Below, piece by piece: positions 17,283 to 24,006 of a stretch of DNA of 40,962 nt (position 1 is its first letter; every line of letters starts with the position of its first letter). This DNA comes from Candidatus Lambdaproteobacteria bacterium RIFOXYD2_FULL_50_16 (GTDB lineage: Bacteria > SAR324 > XYD2-FULL-50-16): the NCBI GenBank assembly GCA_001783695.1, contig MFNE01000011.1:1-40962 (forward strand). Reading direction: 5' to 3'. The notes below the pieces were generated by a model. The model was not told where the DNA came from and did not search any database. It saw only the letters and a program-made list of their open reading frames with translations. The position numbers and the translations under genes are program-made.

Positions 17283-18557
17283 CTACAAGGCCGGAATTTG
17301 TGTGATTCCGCCCATATAGGGAACCAACACTTTGGGAATGGTAACAGACCCATCCTTTTGCTGATAATTCTCCAAAATGGCCACTAGCGTGCGGCCTACG
17401 GCCAATCCAGAGCCATTAAGGGTATGAACCAATTGCGGTTTCCCACCATCTTTGGGCTTGAAGCGAATTTGTGCGCGCCGGGCCTGGAAATCGGTACAAT
17501 TCGAGCAGGAAGAAATCTCGCGGTATCGTCCCTCGAAAGGCAACCACACCTCTAAGTCGTAACACTTGGAGGCCGAAAAACCAATATCCCCAGTGCACAA
17601 AGCCATCACCCGGTAGGGCAGCTCCAACCGTTTGAGCACCTCTTCTGCGTTGCCTCGCATCTTTTCAAGTTCTGCAAAACTTTGATCTGGGTGACTGAAC
17701 TTAACCAACTCGACTTTATTAAACTGATGCTGGCGGATGTAACCTTTGGTGTCCTTGCCATAAGAACCCGCCTCGCTGCGAAAGCAGGGGGTGTGGCTGA
17801 CATAGTAAATCGGCAAATCTTCTTCTTTAAGCACCTCGTCTCGGTGAATATTGGTCACCGGAGCCTCGGCCGTGGGGATCAAATAAAGCCCGCTGGTGGT
17901 TTTAAAGAGGTCTTCTTCAAACTTGGGCAATTGGCCAGTACCGGTCATGGTTTCGGCGTTGACCAACAGGGGGGGGGCCACCTCGGTGTAGCCGTTTTCT
18001 AGGGTATGCAAATCAAGCATAAAAGCCGCTAAAGCCCGCTCCATCCGGGCTCCTAAACCCTTCACCAAAGTAAACCGGCTCTGGGCCAACTTGACCCCAC
18101 GGGCGGCGTCCAAAATCCCTAAGGCCTCGGCTAGATCGGCATGGTGTTTGGGTTCAAAGTCAAATTTACGCGGCTCACCCCAACGGGCAACCTCTTTATT
18201 TTCCTCTTCACCTTGCCCCACAGGGACCGAAGCATCCACCAGGTTAGGCACCACTAAAGCCGCCTGTTCGAGGCGCTCCTCTAAATCTCGCAAAATTGGG
18301 TCTTGGGCCTTGATCTGGTCACCTAGGGTCCGGGTTAAGTCAATCAGCGCCTGTTTTTCTTGCTCGCTCAAGCCACCCTTTCCTACCTTTTGGCTATTTT
18401 CATTGCGCTGGGCTTTGAGTTGATCGAGACCCACAATCAATTCGCGGCGTTTTGCATCCAAAGCCAACAAAGGCCCCAAGTCCACCTTGTTGCCCCGCGC
18501 CTGCACCGTTTTTATGAAGGCTTCGGGGTTGTCTCTTAAAGCTTTTATGTCGATCAT
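17283..18557 (-). CDS. serS: Seryl-tRNA synthetase
   Basis: This 424-residue class II synthetase charges tRNA-Ser with serine. The N-terminal coiled-coil arm (about 30-105) grips the long variable arm. The core shows motif 2 FRSEAGSYGKDTKGYIRQHQ (about residues 260-279), then FNKVELVKF, the serine-site CSNCTDFQARR and motif 3 with NGSGLAVGRTL. I chose ATG 18557 (MIDIKALRDNPEAF), the universal SerRS start. An upstream in-frame ATG would add 47 residues without homology. The gene lies 267 bases upstream of two tRNA-Ser genes on the same strand, so charging enzyme and substrates are grouped. Confidence 0.97.
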   Translation of the reverse strand: MIDIKALRDNPEAFIKTVQARGNKVDLGPLLALDAKRRELIVGLDQLKAQRNENSQKVGKGGLSEQEKQALIDLTRTLGDQIKAQDPILRDLEERLEQAALVVPNLVDASVPVGQGEEENKEVARWGEPRKFDFEPKHHADLAEALGILDAARGVKLAQSRFTLVKGLGARMERALAAFMLDLHTLENGYTEVAPPLLVNAETMTGTGQLPKFEEDLFKTTSGLYLIPTAEAPVTNIHRDEVLKEEDLPIYYVSHTPCFRSEAGSYGKDTKGYIRQHQFNKVELVKFSHPDQSFAELEKMRGNAEEVLKRLELPYRVMALCTGDIGFSASKCYDLEVWLPFEGRYREISSCSNCTDFQARRAQIRFKPKDGGKPQLVHTLNGSGLAVGRTLVAILENYQQKDGSVTIPKVLVPYMGGITQIPAL

Positions 18558-18582
18558 GGCACTCTCATTTGCGGTTAAGCCT

Positions 18583-18611
18583 AGCCTAAAGGGCACAACT
18601 AAATCTGCCAA
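18583..18611 (-). promoter_or_regulatory. Candidate serS promoter
   Basis: On the minus strand TTGGCA and TAGGCT are separated by 17 bases and lie 26 bases upstream of the serS start. Both boxes are partial matches to the sigma-70 consensus. Confidence 0.45.
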
Positions 18612-18651
18612 GCCCCGGGGTTCCCAGAATGATTTTAAGTAGGTTAATTTA

Positions 18652-18666
18652 GCTCCAACTTGGAGC
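18652..18666. promoter_or_regulatory. Perfect palindrome GCTCCAA-C-TTGGAGC
   Basis: This 15-base perfect inverted repeat lies in the 115-base region between serS and the divergent lipocalin-like gene. Its right arm contains the GGAG ribosome site of that gene. It could be an operator, or an mRNA hairpin hiding the ribosome site. Confidence 0.45.
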
Positions 18667-18672
18667 AAAGAC

Positions 18673-19089
18673 ATGGAACTAGGCGAATTGTTTATGGGCA
18701 CCTGGATATTGGACGCCAGCTATAGCCAATATGAAATGGGCGAACCACCCCAAACGGGCGAATATAAAATCGAACGCCAAGGGGAGCGACTCTTGTTTAT
18801 CGTCCACTGGAGAGACCATTTGGGACAGCCCTTTGACCTCCGCTACGGTGGGATTGCCGACGGACAAACACACCCCTTTGAAAACCCCAATTTGGCCAGC
18901 GAGATGCGCTTGGGTTTTGATGGCGAGCGGATCTTAGAATCTTGGTCTTACAAAGACGGGCAGGAACTGGGATATGCCAAACGGGAATTAATCGGATCAG
19001 GCGACATCATGATTGTCACCCAAGAGGCACCCATGGCCGATGGCCGCCGGATTAAAAACAAAAGCCGCTATAGAAGGCAAAAAGTTTAA
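18673..19089 (+). CDS. Lipocalin-like beta-rich protein
   Basis: This 138-residue cytosolic protein has no signal peptide. It follows the pattern of lipocalin-like proteins: GTWxLDxxxSxY at the start (GTWILDASYSQY), then alternating strands with G-x-P and DGQTHPFENPN, a DGERILESWSYKDGQ hairpin, and a C-terminal IMIVTQEAPMADGRRIKNKS strand pair. Proteins with this layout are common and mostly uncharacterised, and some bind small hydrophobic molecules. The ATG has GGAG eight bases upstream. It is divergent from serS with a shared promoter region and a palindrome. Confidence 0.6.
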   Translation: MELGELFMGTWILDASYSQYEMGEPPQTGEYKIERQGERLLFIVHWRDHLGQPFDLRYGGIADGQTHPFENPNLASEMRLGFDGERILESWSYKDGQELGYAKRELIGSGDIMIVTQEAPMADGRRIKNKSRYRRQKV

Positions 19090-19090
19090 A

Positions 19091-19203
19091 AAATACTAGG
19101 GGGAACTTGCTACTTGCCCTAAGACCTCTTCACCCACTATATTTTAAATTTATTGATACCCCTCTAAAGGTTTATGGCAAAACTAGCCTTTCCCCTAGTA
19201 TTT
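19091..19203. repeat. 113-bp element bounded by 12-bp perfect inverted repeats
   Basis: AAATACTAGGGG at 19091-19102 is matched exactly by CCCCTAGTATTT at 19192-19203. The interior is short, non-coding and AT-rich in the middle. The size and ends suggest a small non-autonomous element (MITE-like) or a large hairpin in the leader of the following kinase gene. Whether other copies exist elsewhere is unknown. Confidence 0.5.
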
Positions 19204-19312
19204 AAGTTCCCCTATATTCTTTGACTTTAAAGTAGCTGAAGACCAGATTGTACCCAAAGCGCACTTCGCTCCTAGCAAACCTGTAAGCCGTTGTATTAAG
19301 TGTCAATCTAAG

Positions 19313-21757
19313 ATGGAACGAATGTTTATCAGTTTGCTTGCCTCTGCTCCCTTGAGGACTCCTTATCGCAATTACTTTCAATTTAGCGCCTACCAAGCCA
19401 GACTATTTAAGGGGACCTTTTTTGCTGCTTTATTGCTTTTGCAAAGCCATCTAGTTAGTGCTTTACCGGTCCATGCCCAAGATCAAAAATTAGAAATAGG
19501 CCAGACCTGTTCTTTCCTTGCAGAGGAGACCGGGCGGGCTTTAAACCCGGAAGATCTAATAAAACCGGAAGTGGCCGCAAGGCTGATCCCCAATCAGCGC
19601 AGAACCGGGAATCAAGGACGAGAACGCCGAGTGATTTGGTATCGTTGCGCTCTAGAAAACACAGAATCTTTTTTGCTGAATCGAATTATCCTAGTGGGCA
19701 TCAAAACCTTTGATTCTCAAGGCTATCTTCTGAATATCCAAACCTCAGAGATCCAGAAACTTTCACTCAAAGACACCTCTAGTTGGGACCGAAGCTTTGG
19801 GTTGGAACTGGAGGCAAAAGGACAATATTATTTAGTCCTCCGCGAACAAAACAACGCGACCGATAGTCTGGGAATAGACTTAAAACTCTTTAGCCATAGC
19901 GCCTTTGATAAGGCCGAACGCCAACACCAAGTCTTTTCTGCGCTCTATTACGGGGCGGTCTTGGTTATGGTGTTTTTCAATTTATTTTTATTTTTTAGTT
20001 TACGCACCCAAGTTTATTTACTTTATTGTGCCTATCTTCTCGGTTCAATTTTTATGTTAGCCGCCGGAGACGGCATGGGGATTGTTTATTTTTGGCCCGC
20101 AGACTACAACACCCAGTTCGGCTACCAAGGGGCCATTGTATTTTTAATGTTTGTCGCACTTTTTGTGCGCAGCTTACTCGAACTAAAAATTAGTTCCCCC
20201 TGGATAGACCGAGTGGTGGTCGTTTTTACTTATTTCCATGCCTTATTGTTTCTTTTCAGTTGGTTTATCCCCTTGAGTTGGACCGTAACTTTGGTTCTCA
20301 AGGTATCGGCCCTATTCCCCATCGTATTACTCATAGCAGGATTTACCTCAATCAAACACCGGAAAAATACGGCCATCATTTATTTGATCGCCTGGAGCAG
20401 CTATTTGGTTGTCCTGGCCTTTCAGGCCTTGGTGTTAGAAGGGGCCGCTTGGCCAGATTGGACCTTGATGGAGGTGGGATATCTAATTAAGGTTATTGCT
20501 TTTTTTGAAATGATCCTGTTCTCTTTTGCTCTTTCAGACCGCTACCGAACTATCAAAAACGAGGCAATTCGCTCTAAAGAGGAACTGCTGGCGCTGACCC
20601 AGCAACAGGCAACTGTTTTAGAGGTACAGGTCGCCGAGCGGACCAAAGAGTTAGCTCAAGCCAACAAGACCAAAGACAAGTTTTTTTCGATTATCTCTCA
20701 CGACCTGCGCGGGCCTTTGGGCAGTTTGGCGGTAATCTTTAACGAGATGGCCGATAAGGGGTCAGATCTGGACGACAGCCTGTTTCAAGCGATTCGAAAC
20801 ACCACCAAAAACACCCACCAATTACTCGAAAATTTACTGTCTTGGGCGCTCAGCCAAAAAGGAGAGCTCGCGTTTCTTCCGACTAATTTTTTGTTAACCC
20901 AAGCACTCCAACCCAACCTAGAACTCTTTGCCGGAGCGGCCCGCCAAAAAGGGATCCAGCTTGTTGCGGAGTGGGATAAAGAGCTTTACACCCTGGCTGA
21001 CCAGGAAATGGTGACCACAGTGGTCCGAAACCTGATTAACAACGCCATTAAATTCACGCCTACAGGGGGCGAAATCCGCCTTAGGGTTCAAACTCAAGGC
21101 GACTGGTTACGCATTGAGATCAAGGATACCGGGGTGGGCATGTCTCTTGAAGCGCAAGCCAACCTGTTTCGCTTAGATAAAAAAGTGGATTCTCGCCTTG
21201 GAACCAACCGCGAAACCGGCTCTGGGTTAGGGCTGATTCTCTGTGCTGAATTTGTAAAACGAAACGGTGGGGAGATTGGAATAATCAGCAATTCTGGTGA
21301 GGGGAGTTGTTTTTGGTTCACCCTTCCCAAAGGCGGCATAGGTGAGGCGCTTTCAATCAAGGCAGAGGCAGCCATTCTTACTAAACTGGCCCAAATGCGG
21401 GTCTTACTGGCCGACGACAATGACCTCCATTTAGAGACAAGTGGCAGAGTGCTTAAAGAATTAGGGGTTTCCTACCACACCGCCACCGACGGTGCCCAGG
21501 CGCTTAAGCAGTTCCAAGCGGGGCAATTTGACTTGGTTTTACTCGATATCGACATGCCCGAACTCAACGGAGTGAAGGTGAATCTAGCCATTCGCCAACT
21601 TGCCGACCCGCCCCCTCTGCTGATTGCTTTGACCTCCTACTATAAGCAGGACCTGGACCACCTAGACGTCTATGCGGAATTTGACGGCTATTTAAACAAA
21701 CCCTTGGTCAAGGAACAACTCTTAAAAACGCTGCGCCCTTTTTTGATTGAGACCTAA
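19313..21757 (+). CDS. Hybrid histidine kinase with 7TM-DISM sensor
   Basis: This is an 814-residue protein. A signal sequence (about 33-54, FAALLLLQSHLVSALPVHA) leads into a periplasmic DISMED2-like domain (about 60-200), then seven membrane helices (about 205-405), a coiled coil, and HisKA with FSIISHDLRGPLG (His463). The HATPase has NLINNAIKFTP, IKDTGVGM and GSGLGL. The C-terminal receiver has DD in LLADDN, Asp745 in LLDIDMP, Thr in ALTSY and Lys in LNKPL. The n-region before the signal is unusually long, so the start (ATG 19313, or ATG 19322) may be too early. The core is nearly the same as that of the kinase at 5925-8213. No regulator is adjacent. The 7TM-DISM ligand is probably a carbohydrate or similar, but is unknown. 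Confidence 0.93.
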   Translation: MERMFISLLASAPLRTPYRNYFQFSAYQARLFKGTFFAALLLLQSHLVSALPVHAQDQKLEIGQTCSFLAEETGRALNPEDLIKPEVAARLIPNQRRTGNQGRERRVIWYRCALENTESFLLNRIILVGIKTFDSQGYLLNIQTSEIQKLSLKDTSSWDRSFGLELEAKGQYYLVLREQNNATDSLGIDLKLFSHSAFDKAERQHQVFSALYYGAVLVMVFFNLFLFFSLRTQVYLLYCAYLLGSIFMLAAGDGMGIVYFWPADYNTQFGYQGAIVFLMFVALFVRSLLELKISSPWIDRVVVVFTYFHALLFLFSWFIPLSWTVTLVLKVSALFPIVLLIAGFTSIKHRKNTAIIYLIAWSSYLVVLAFQALVLEGAAWPDWTLMEVGYLIKVIAFFEMILFSFALSDRYRTIKNEAIRSKEELLALTQQQATVLEVQVAERTKELAQANKTKDKFFSIISHDLRGPLGSLAVIFNEMADKGSDLDDSLFQAIRNTTKNTHQLLENLLSWALSQKGELAFLPTNFLLTQALQPNLELFAGAARQKGIQLVAEWDKELYTLADQEMVTTVVRNLINNAIKFTPTGGEIRLRVQTQGDWLRIEIKDTGVGMSLEAQANLFRLDKKVDSRLGTNRETGSGLGLILCAEFVKRNGGEIGIISNSGEGSCFWFTLPKGGIGEALSIKAEAAILTKLAQMRVLLADDNDLHLETSGRVLKELGVSYHTATDGAQALKQFQAGQFDLVLLDIDMPELNGVKVNLAIRQLADPPPLLIALTSYYKQDLDHLDVYAEFDGYLNKPLVKEQLLKTLRPFLIET

Positions 21758-21920
21758 GGACATTCTTGGGTAAGTTGGTGTTGGTGAGCGGAGGGTGGTT
21801 TTATTGGATGGCGGCGTTAAGAGCCAGGGTCTTTTACATTTCGTCCGGTTACCACAGATGTTTGGTCAAATCGGTGAACCTACTGGCGATGGCTCTGAAA
21901 ATTTTGGATGCCTCCCCTAG

Positions 21921-21958
21921 AAAAATCCCCAAGACCGCCAAAGAGCGGCCTTGGGGAT
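21921..21958 (-). terminator. Strong rho-independent terminator of the Hsp20 operon
   Basis: On the minus strand ATCCCCAAGGCCGC and GCGGTCTTGGGGAT form a long stem with one mismatch, followed by a T-run. It starts four bases after the stop of the second Hsp20 gene. Confidence 0.85.
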
Positions 21959-21962
21959 GTGT

Positions 21963-22364
21963 TTAACTGATTGAGATCAAACGAGGCTTAGCTTGCTCTG
22001 CCTTGGGCAACACCAGGGTCAAGACCCCGTCATCAATACGGGCGCTGATACGCTCCTGGTTGATCTCGCTGCTTAACTGAAAACTCCGGCTAAAATGGCC
22101 GATATTGTATTCAGCGTATTGGGCCGTCAAATTTTTATAGCGGCCCTGGTCTATCCGGCCTTCGACGTTAAGCAGGTTTTTCTCTAGCTTAACCTCCAAA
22201 TTCTCCTTGGCCACGCCAGGAAGATCCATGTACAAAATCAGCTCCGCTTCGGTCTCAACGATGTCTGTCGCCGGCTTGTAATAGCGGGCTTGCTGGGTTT
22301 TTTCTTCTTTGGCTTCCAACTCTTGCTTAGGAGTAGGAACCACTTCTTTGTTCCAAAGGCTCAT
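21963..22364 (-). CDS. Small heat-shock protein (Hsp20), second gene of the pair
   Basis: This 133-residue ATP-independent holdase has an alpha-crystallin domain from about residue 32 to 122. It includes the conserved LYMDLPGVAKENLEVKLEKN, a FSRSFQLSSEIN strand and GVLTLVLPKAE, the family signature GVLxLxLPK. The N-terminal arm is short and charged. The C-terminal tail lacks a clear I-x-I motif (RLISIS is closest). ATG 22364 follows an excellent AAGGAGG. It is ten bases downstream of the other Hsp20 gene, so they are one operon that probably co-assembles. Confidence 0.9.
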   Translation of the reverse strand: MSLWNKEVVPTPKQELEAKEEKTQQARYYKPATDIVETEAELILYMDLPGVAKENLEVKLEKNLLNVEGRIDQGRYKNLTAQYAEYNIGHFSRSFQLSSEINQERISARIDDGVLTLVLPKAEQAKPRLISIS

Positions 22365-22373
22365 CTTTCCTCC

Positions 22374-22793
22374 TTAGTTGATGTGGATGGTTTTAGGTTT
22401 ATGCTCCTCAGCCGGGGGCAGAAGAACTGCTAATACCCCGTCTTTGAGTTCAGCTTTAATCTTTTTTTCGTCCACCTCGTGGGCCAATCTTAAGGTCCGG
22501 TCGAAGCTGTAAGCCGAGCGTTCACGGCGGTGTAAGCTGGCCTTTTCAGGGAATTCGATTTCCCGTTTTCCTTTGATCGCCAAGGTCTTGCCCTTGACCT
22601 CTAGTTTAACATCTTCTTTTTTAAAGCCCGGCAATTCAACGGTGACCAAGGTATTTTCGCCATAGTTAAAGATGTTGATTGGCGGATAGCCACTGCTGGC
22701 CGTCGAAGGGCCAAAATAGTCATTGCGCATGGCGTTTTCCATCGCCCTTTGGATATCCCAAAGGGTATCGAACGCCGAAGTGAATCCAAACAT
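22374..22793 (-). CDS. Small heat-shock protein (Hsp20), first gene of the pair
   Basis: This 139-residue Hsp20 holdase starts at ATG 22793 with GGAGG five bases upstream. An earlier in-frame ATG at 22835 lies inside a hairpin and is unlikely. The N-terminal arm (MFGFTSAFDTLWDIQRAMEN) is hydrophobic and typical of oligomer-forming sHsps. The alpha-crystallin domain (about 42-130) shows VTVELPGFKKEDVKLEVKGK, YSFDRTLRLAHEVD and GVLAVLLPPAE. The C-terminal ...KTIHIN gives an I-x-I motif. Palindromes upstream probably control the operon. Confidence 0.92.
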   Translation of the reverse strand: MFGFTSAFDTLWDIQRAMENAMRNDYFGPSTASSGYPPINIFNYGENTLVTVELPGFKKEDVKLEVKGKTLAIKGKREIEFPEKASLHRRERSAYSFDRTLRLAHEVDEKKIKAELKDGVLAVLLPPAEEHKPKTIHIN

Positions 22794-22821
22794 GATATCC
22801 TCCTGCAAAGGGTTTTCTGAT

Positions 22822-22837
22822 AGATGGAAATCCATCT
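22822..22837. promoter_or_regulatory. Hairpin in the Hsp20 leader
   Basis: AGATGGA-AA-TCCATCT is a perfect 7-bp inverted repeat 29 bases upstream of the first Hsp20 start. Between it and the start, CCCTTTGCAGGAGG can fold so that CCT pairs with the AGG of the ribosome site. Such arrangements occur in heat-sensing leaders (ROSE or fourU types), but no exact match to those motifs is present. Confidence 0.4.
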
Positions 22838-22886
22838 GATTCTACCTATTGCATCCACCTTGCCATCCTTATTTACACATAATATC

Positions 22887-22907
22887 ATTATATTGCATCA
22901 ATATAAT
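22887..22907. promoter_or_regulatory. 21-bp palindrome upstream of Hsp20 operon
   Basis: ATTATATTG-CAT-CAATATAAT is a perfect inverted repeat with 9-base arms, about 95 bases upstream of the first Hsp20 start. It is neither CIRCE nor HAIR. It is probably an operator for an unidentified repressor or activator. Confidence 0.55.
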
Positions 22908-22916
22908 TCCTTATTG

Positions 22917-22972
22917 GGACGAATTGTCCGATTTAACTAGGGACAACCTGTCCCAGAATCGACAAATTGTCC
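22917..22972. promoter_or_regulatory. Array of three GGAC-N5-GTCC palindromes
   Basis: Three 13-base palindromes follow each other: GGAC-GAATT-GTCC (22917-22929), GGAC-AACCT-GTCC (22941-22953, extended by G and C on the flanks) and CGAC-AAATT-GTCC (22960-22972). The half-site GGAC/GTCC and the five-base gap are constant; centre spacings are 24 and 19 bases. They lie upstream of the Hsp20 operon, beside the 21-bp palindrome, and look like repeated binding sites of one dimeric regulator. Confidence 0.6.
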
Positions 22973-23017
22973 CAAAAAACCTTTTAGCAAAAATGCCTCA
23001 TTTTAAAATTACCGGTA

Positions 23018-23283
23018 GTTTGGACCCAGCTTAAGGGCGCATTTTAATTTAGGTTTTACTAGATATTGACCTGCCCCAACTAAACAAGGTGGAGGTCCAT
23101 TTAGAGATGCGCCGTCTTTATAACCCCGCTCCCCTGCTGGTCGCGATGACTTCCTATTCGAAACAAGATCTAAACAAATTGGCCTCGAACGAGGAATTTG
23201 ACGGCTACCCTAACAAGCCCCTGGTCAAAAACAAACTGCTGGTTTGCCTAAGACCCCGACTTATTAAAACTAAGCCCCAATGA
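23018..23283 (+). pseudogene. Decayed receiver-domain fragment
   Basis: From about 23057 the frame reads VLLDIDLPQLNKVEVHLEMR, then LLVAMTSYSKQDLN and EEFDGYPNKPLVKNKL, ending at TGA 23283. This parallels the last ~75 residues of the kinase at 19313-21757 (VLLDIDMPELNGVKVNLAIR, LLIALTSYYKQDLD, FDGYLNKPLVKEQL). Directly upstream the similarity continues at DNA level, but one extra base breaks the frame and a stop precedes it. It has no start and no kinase part. It is a duplicated, mutated tail of that kinase or of a close paralog. It overlaps the stop of YaeQ on the other strand by 14 bases. Confidence 0.75.
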
Positions 23284-23809
23284 GGGTCACTTGATAGGTC
23301 AATTGGTGGGTTTGGGTGGTAAGGAGTACTTGATTTTCTTGGATGGTCACGTTTAAATCAATCGCCTTTTCCGCCAGTTCTTCAGGATCGGCGGGACCCT
23401 GATTTTCAAATAATAGGATACTTAGCTTTTTTTGGTTTAGGGTTTTTGGGTCCAAGCCCGCAAGCCAAGTTTTAAACTTATGGGGGTGATAACCTATCAC
23501 ACTCACCTGCTCTGCCTTTGAGGCGGCTTGGCGAATCCGTTTTTCCGTCGGTTGACCTAGCTCGATCCAGTGCTGAATATTCCCCTGTAAATCGTGAACC
23601 CAAAGATCCGGTTCGTCTTCGACACAAAGTCCTTTGGTAAAACTGGGCTCTTCTTGAGCAAACCAACTAAAAGCAGCCAAGCGAATCATCAGCCTTGTAC
23701 CCGTCTCAGAAGGGTGCTGGGCCAGGGTTAGACGGTAGTCTTGGTAATGGTTCAGATCAAGATTGGCCACCGATAGGTTGGCTTTTACAATATTTGCCTT
23801 TGTCGCCAA
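23270..23809 (-). CDS. YaeQ family protein
   Basis: This 179-residue protein matches YaeQ throughout: the start ATKANIVKANLSVANLDLNH, then HYQDYRLTLAQHPSETGTRL, FTKGLCVEDEPDLWVHDLQG and WIELGQPTEKRIRQAASKAE. YaeQ has a PD-(D/E)xK nuclease-like fold; the acidic DEPDLW and the later E-x-GQP segments correspond to the putative active site. Its biological role is unsettled. It starts with TTG at 23809, supported by GGAG seven bases upstream. It is a single gene convergent with the receiver remnant. Confidence 0.92.
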   Translation of the reverse strand: MATKANIVKANLSVANLDLNHYQDYRLTLAQHPSETGTRLMIRLAAFSWFAQEEPSFTKGLCVEDEPDLWVHDLQGNIQHWIELGQPTEKRIRQAASKAEQVSVIGYHPHKFKTWLAGLDPKTLNQKKLSILLFENQGPADPEELAEKAIDLNVTIQENQVLLTTQTHQLTYQVTLIGA

Positions 23810-24006
23810 GGGACCACTCCATTGAGGTTTTCCCCAGACTAACTGGTTTTGCGCCTTTTGGAAAATCCGCAGTCAAGTTATTTTAACAAGCTGAAATGAA
23901 ATGCCAAATCTGAACACATATTCAGGGGCTTTGTATTTTTCCCTGTATCGAAGTTTTTTAGGATATGTAATACTGATGGGCCTTTTAATGCTATGCTGGA
24001 GGAGCG

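Noticed and set aside
22794-22916. CIRCE, HAIR or sigma-32 heat-shock signals upstream of Hsp20 genes
   Set aside because: None of the standard sequences is present; the palindromes found have different arms.
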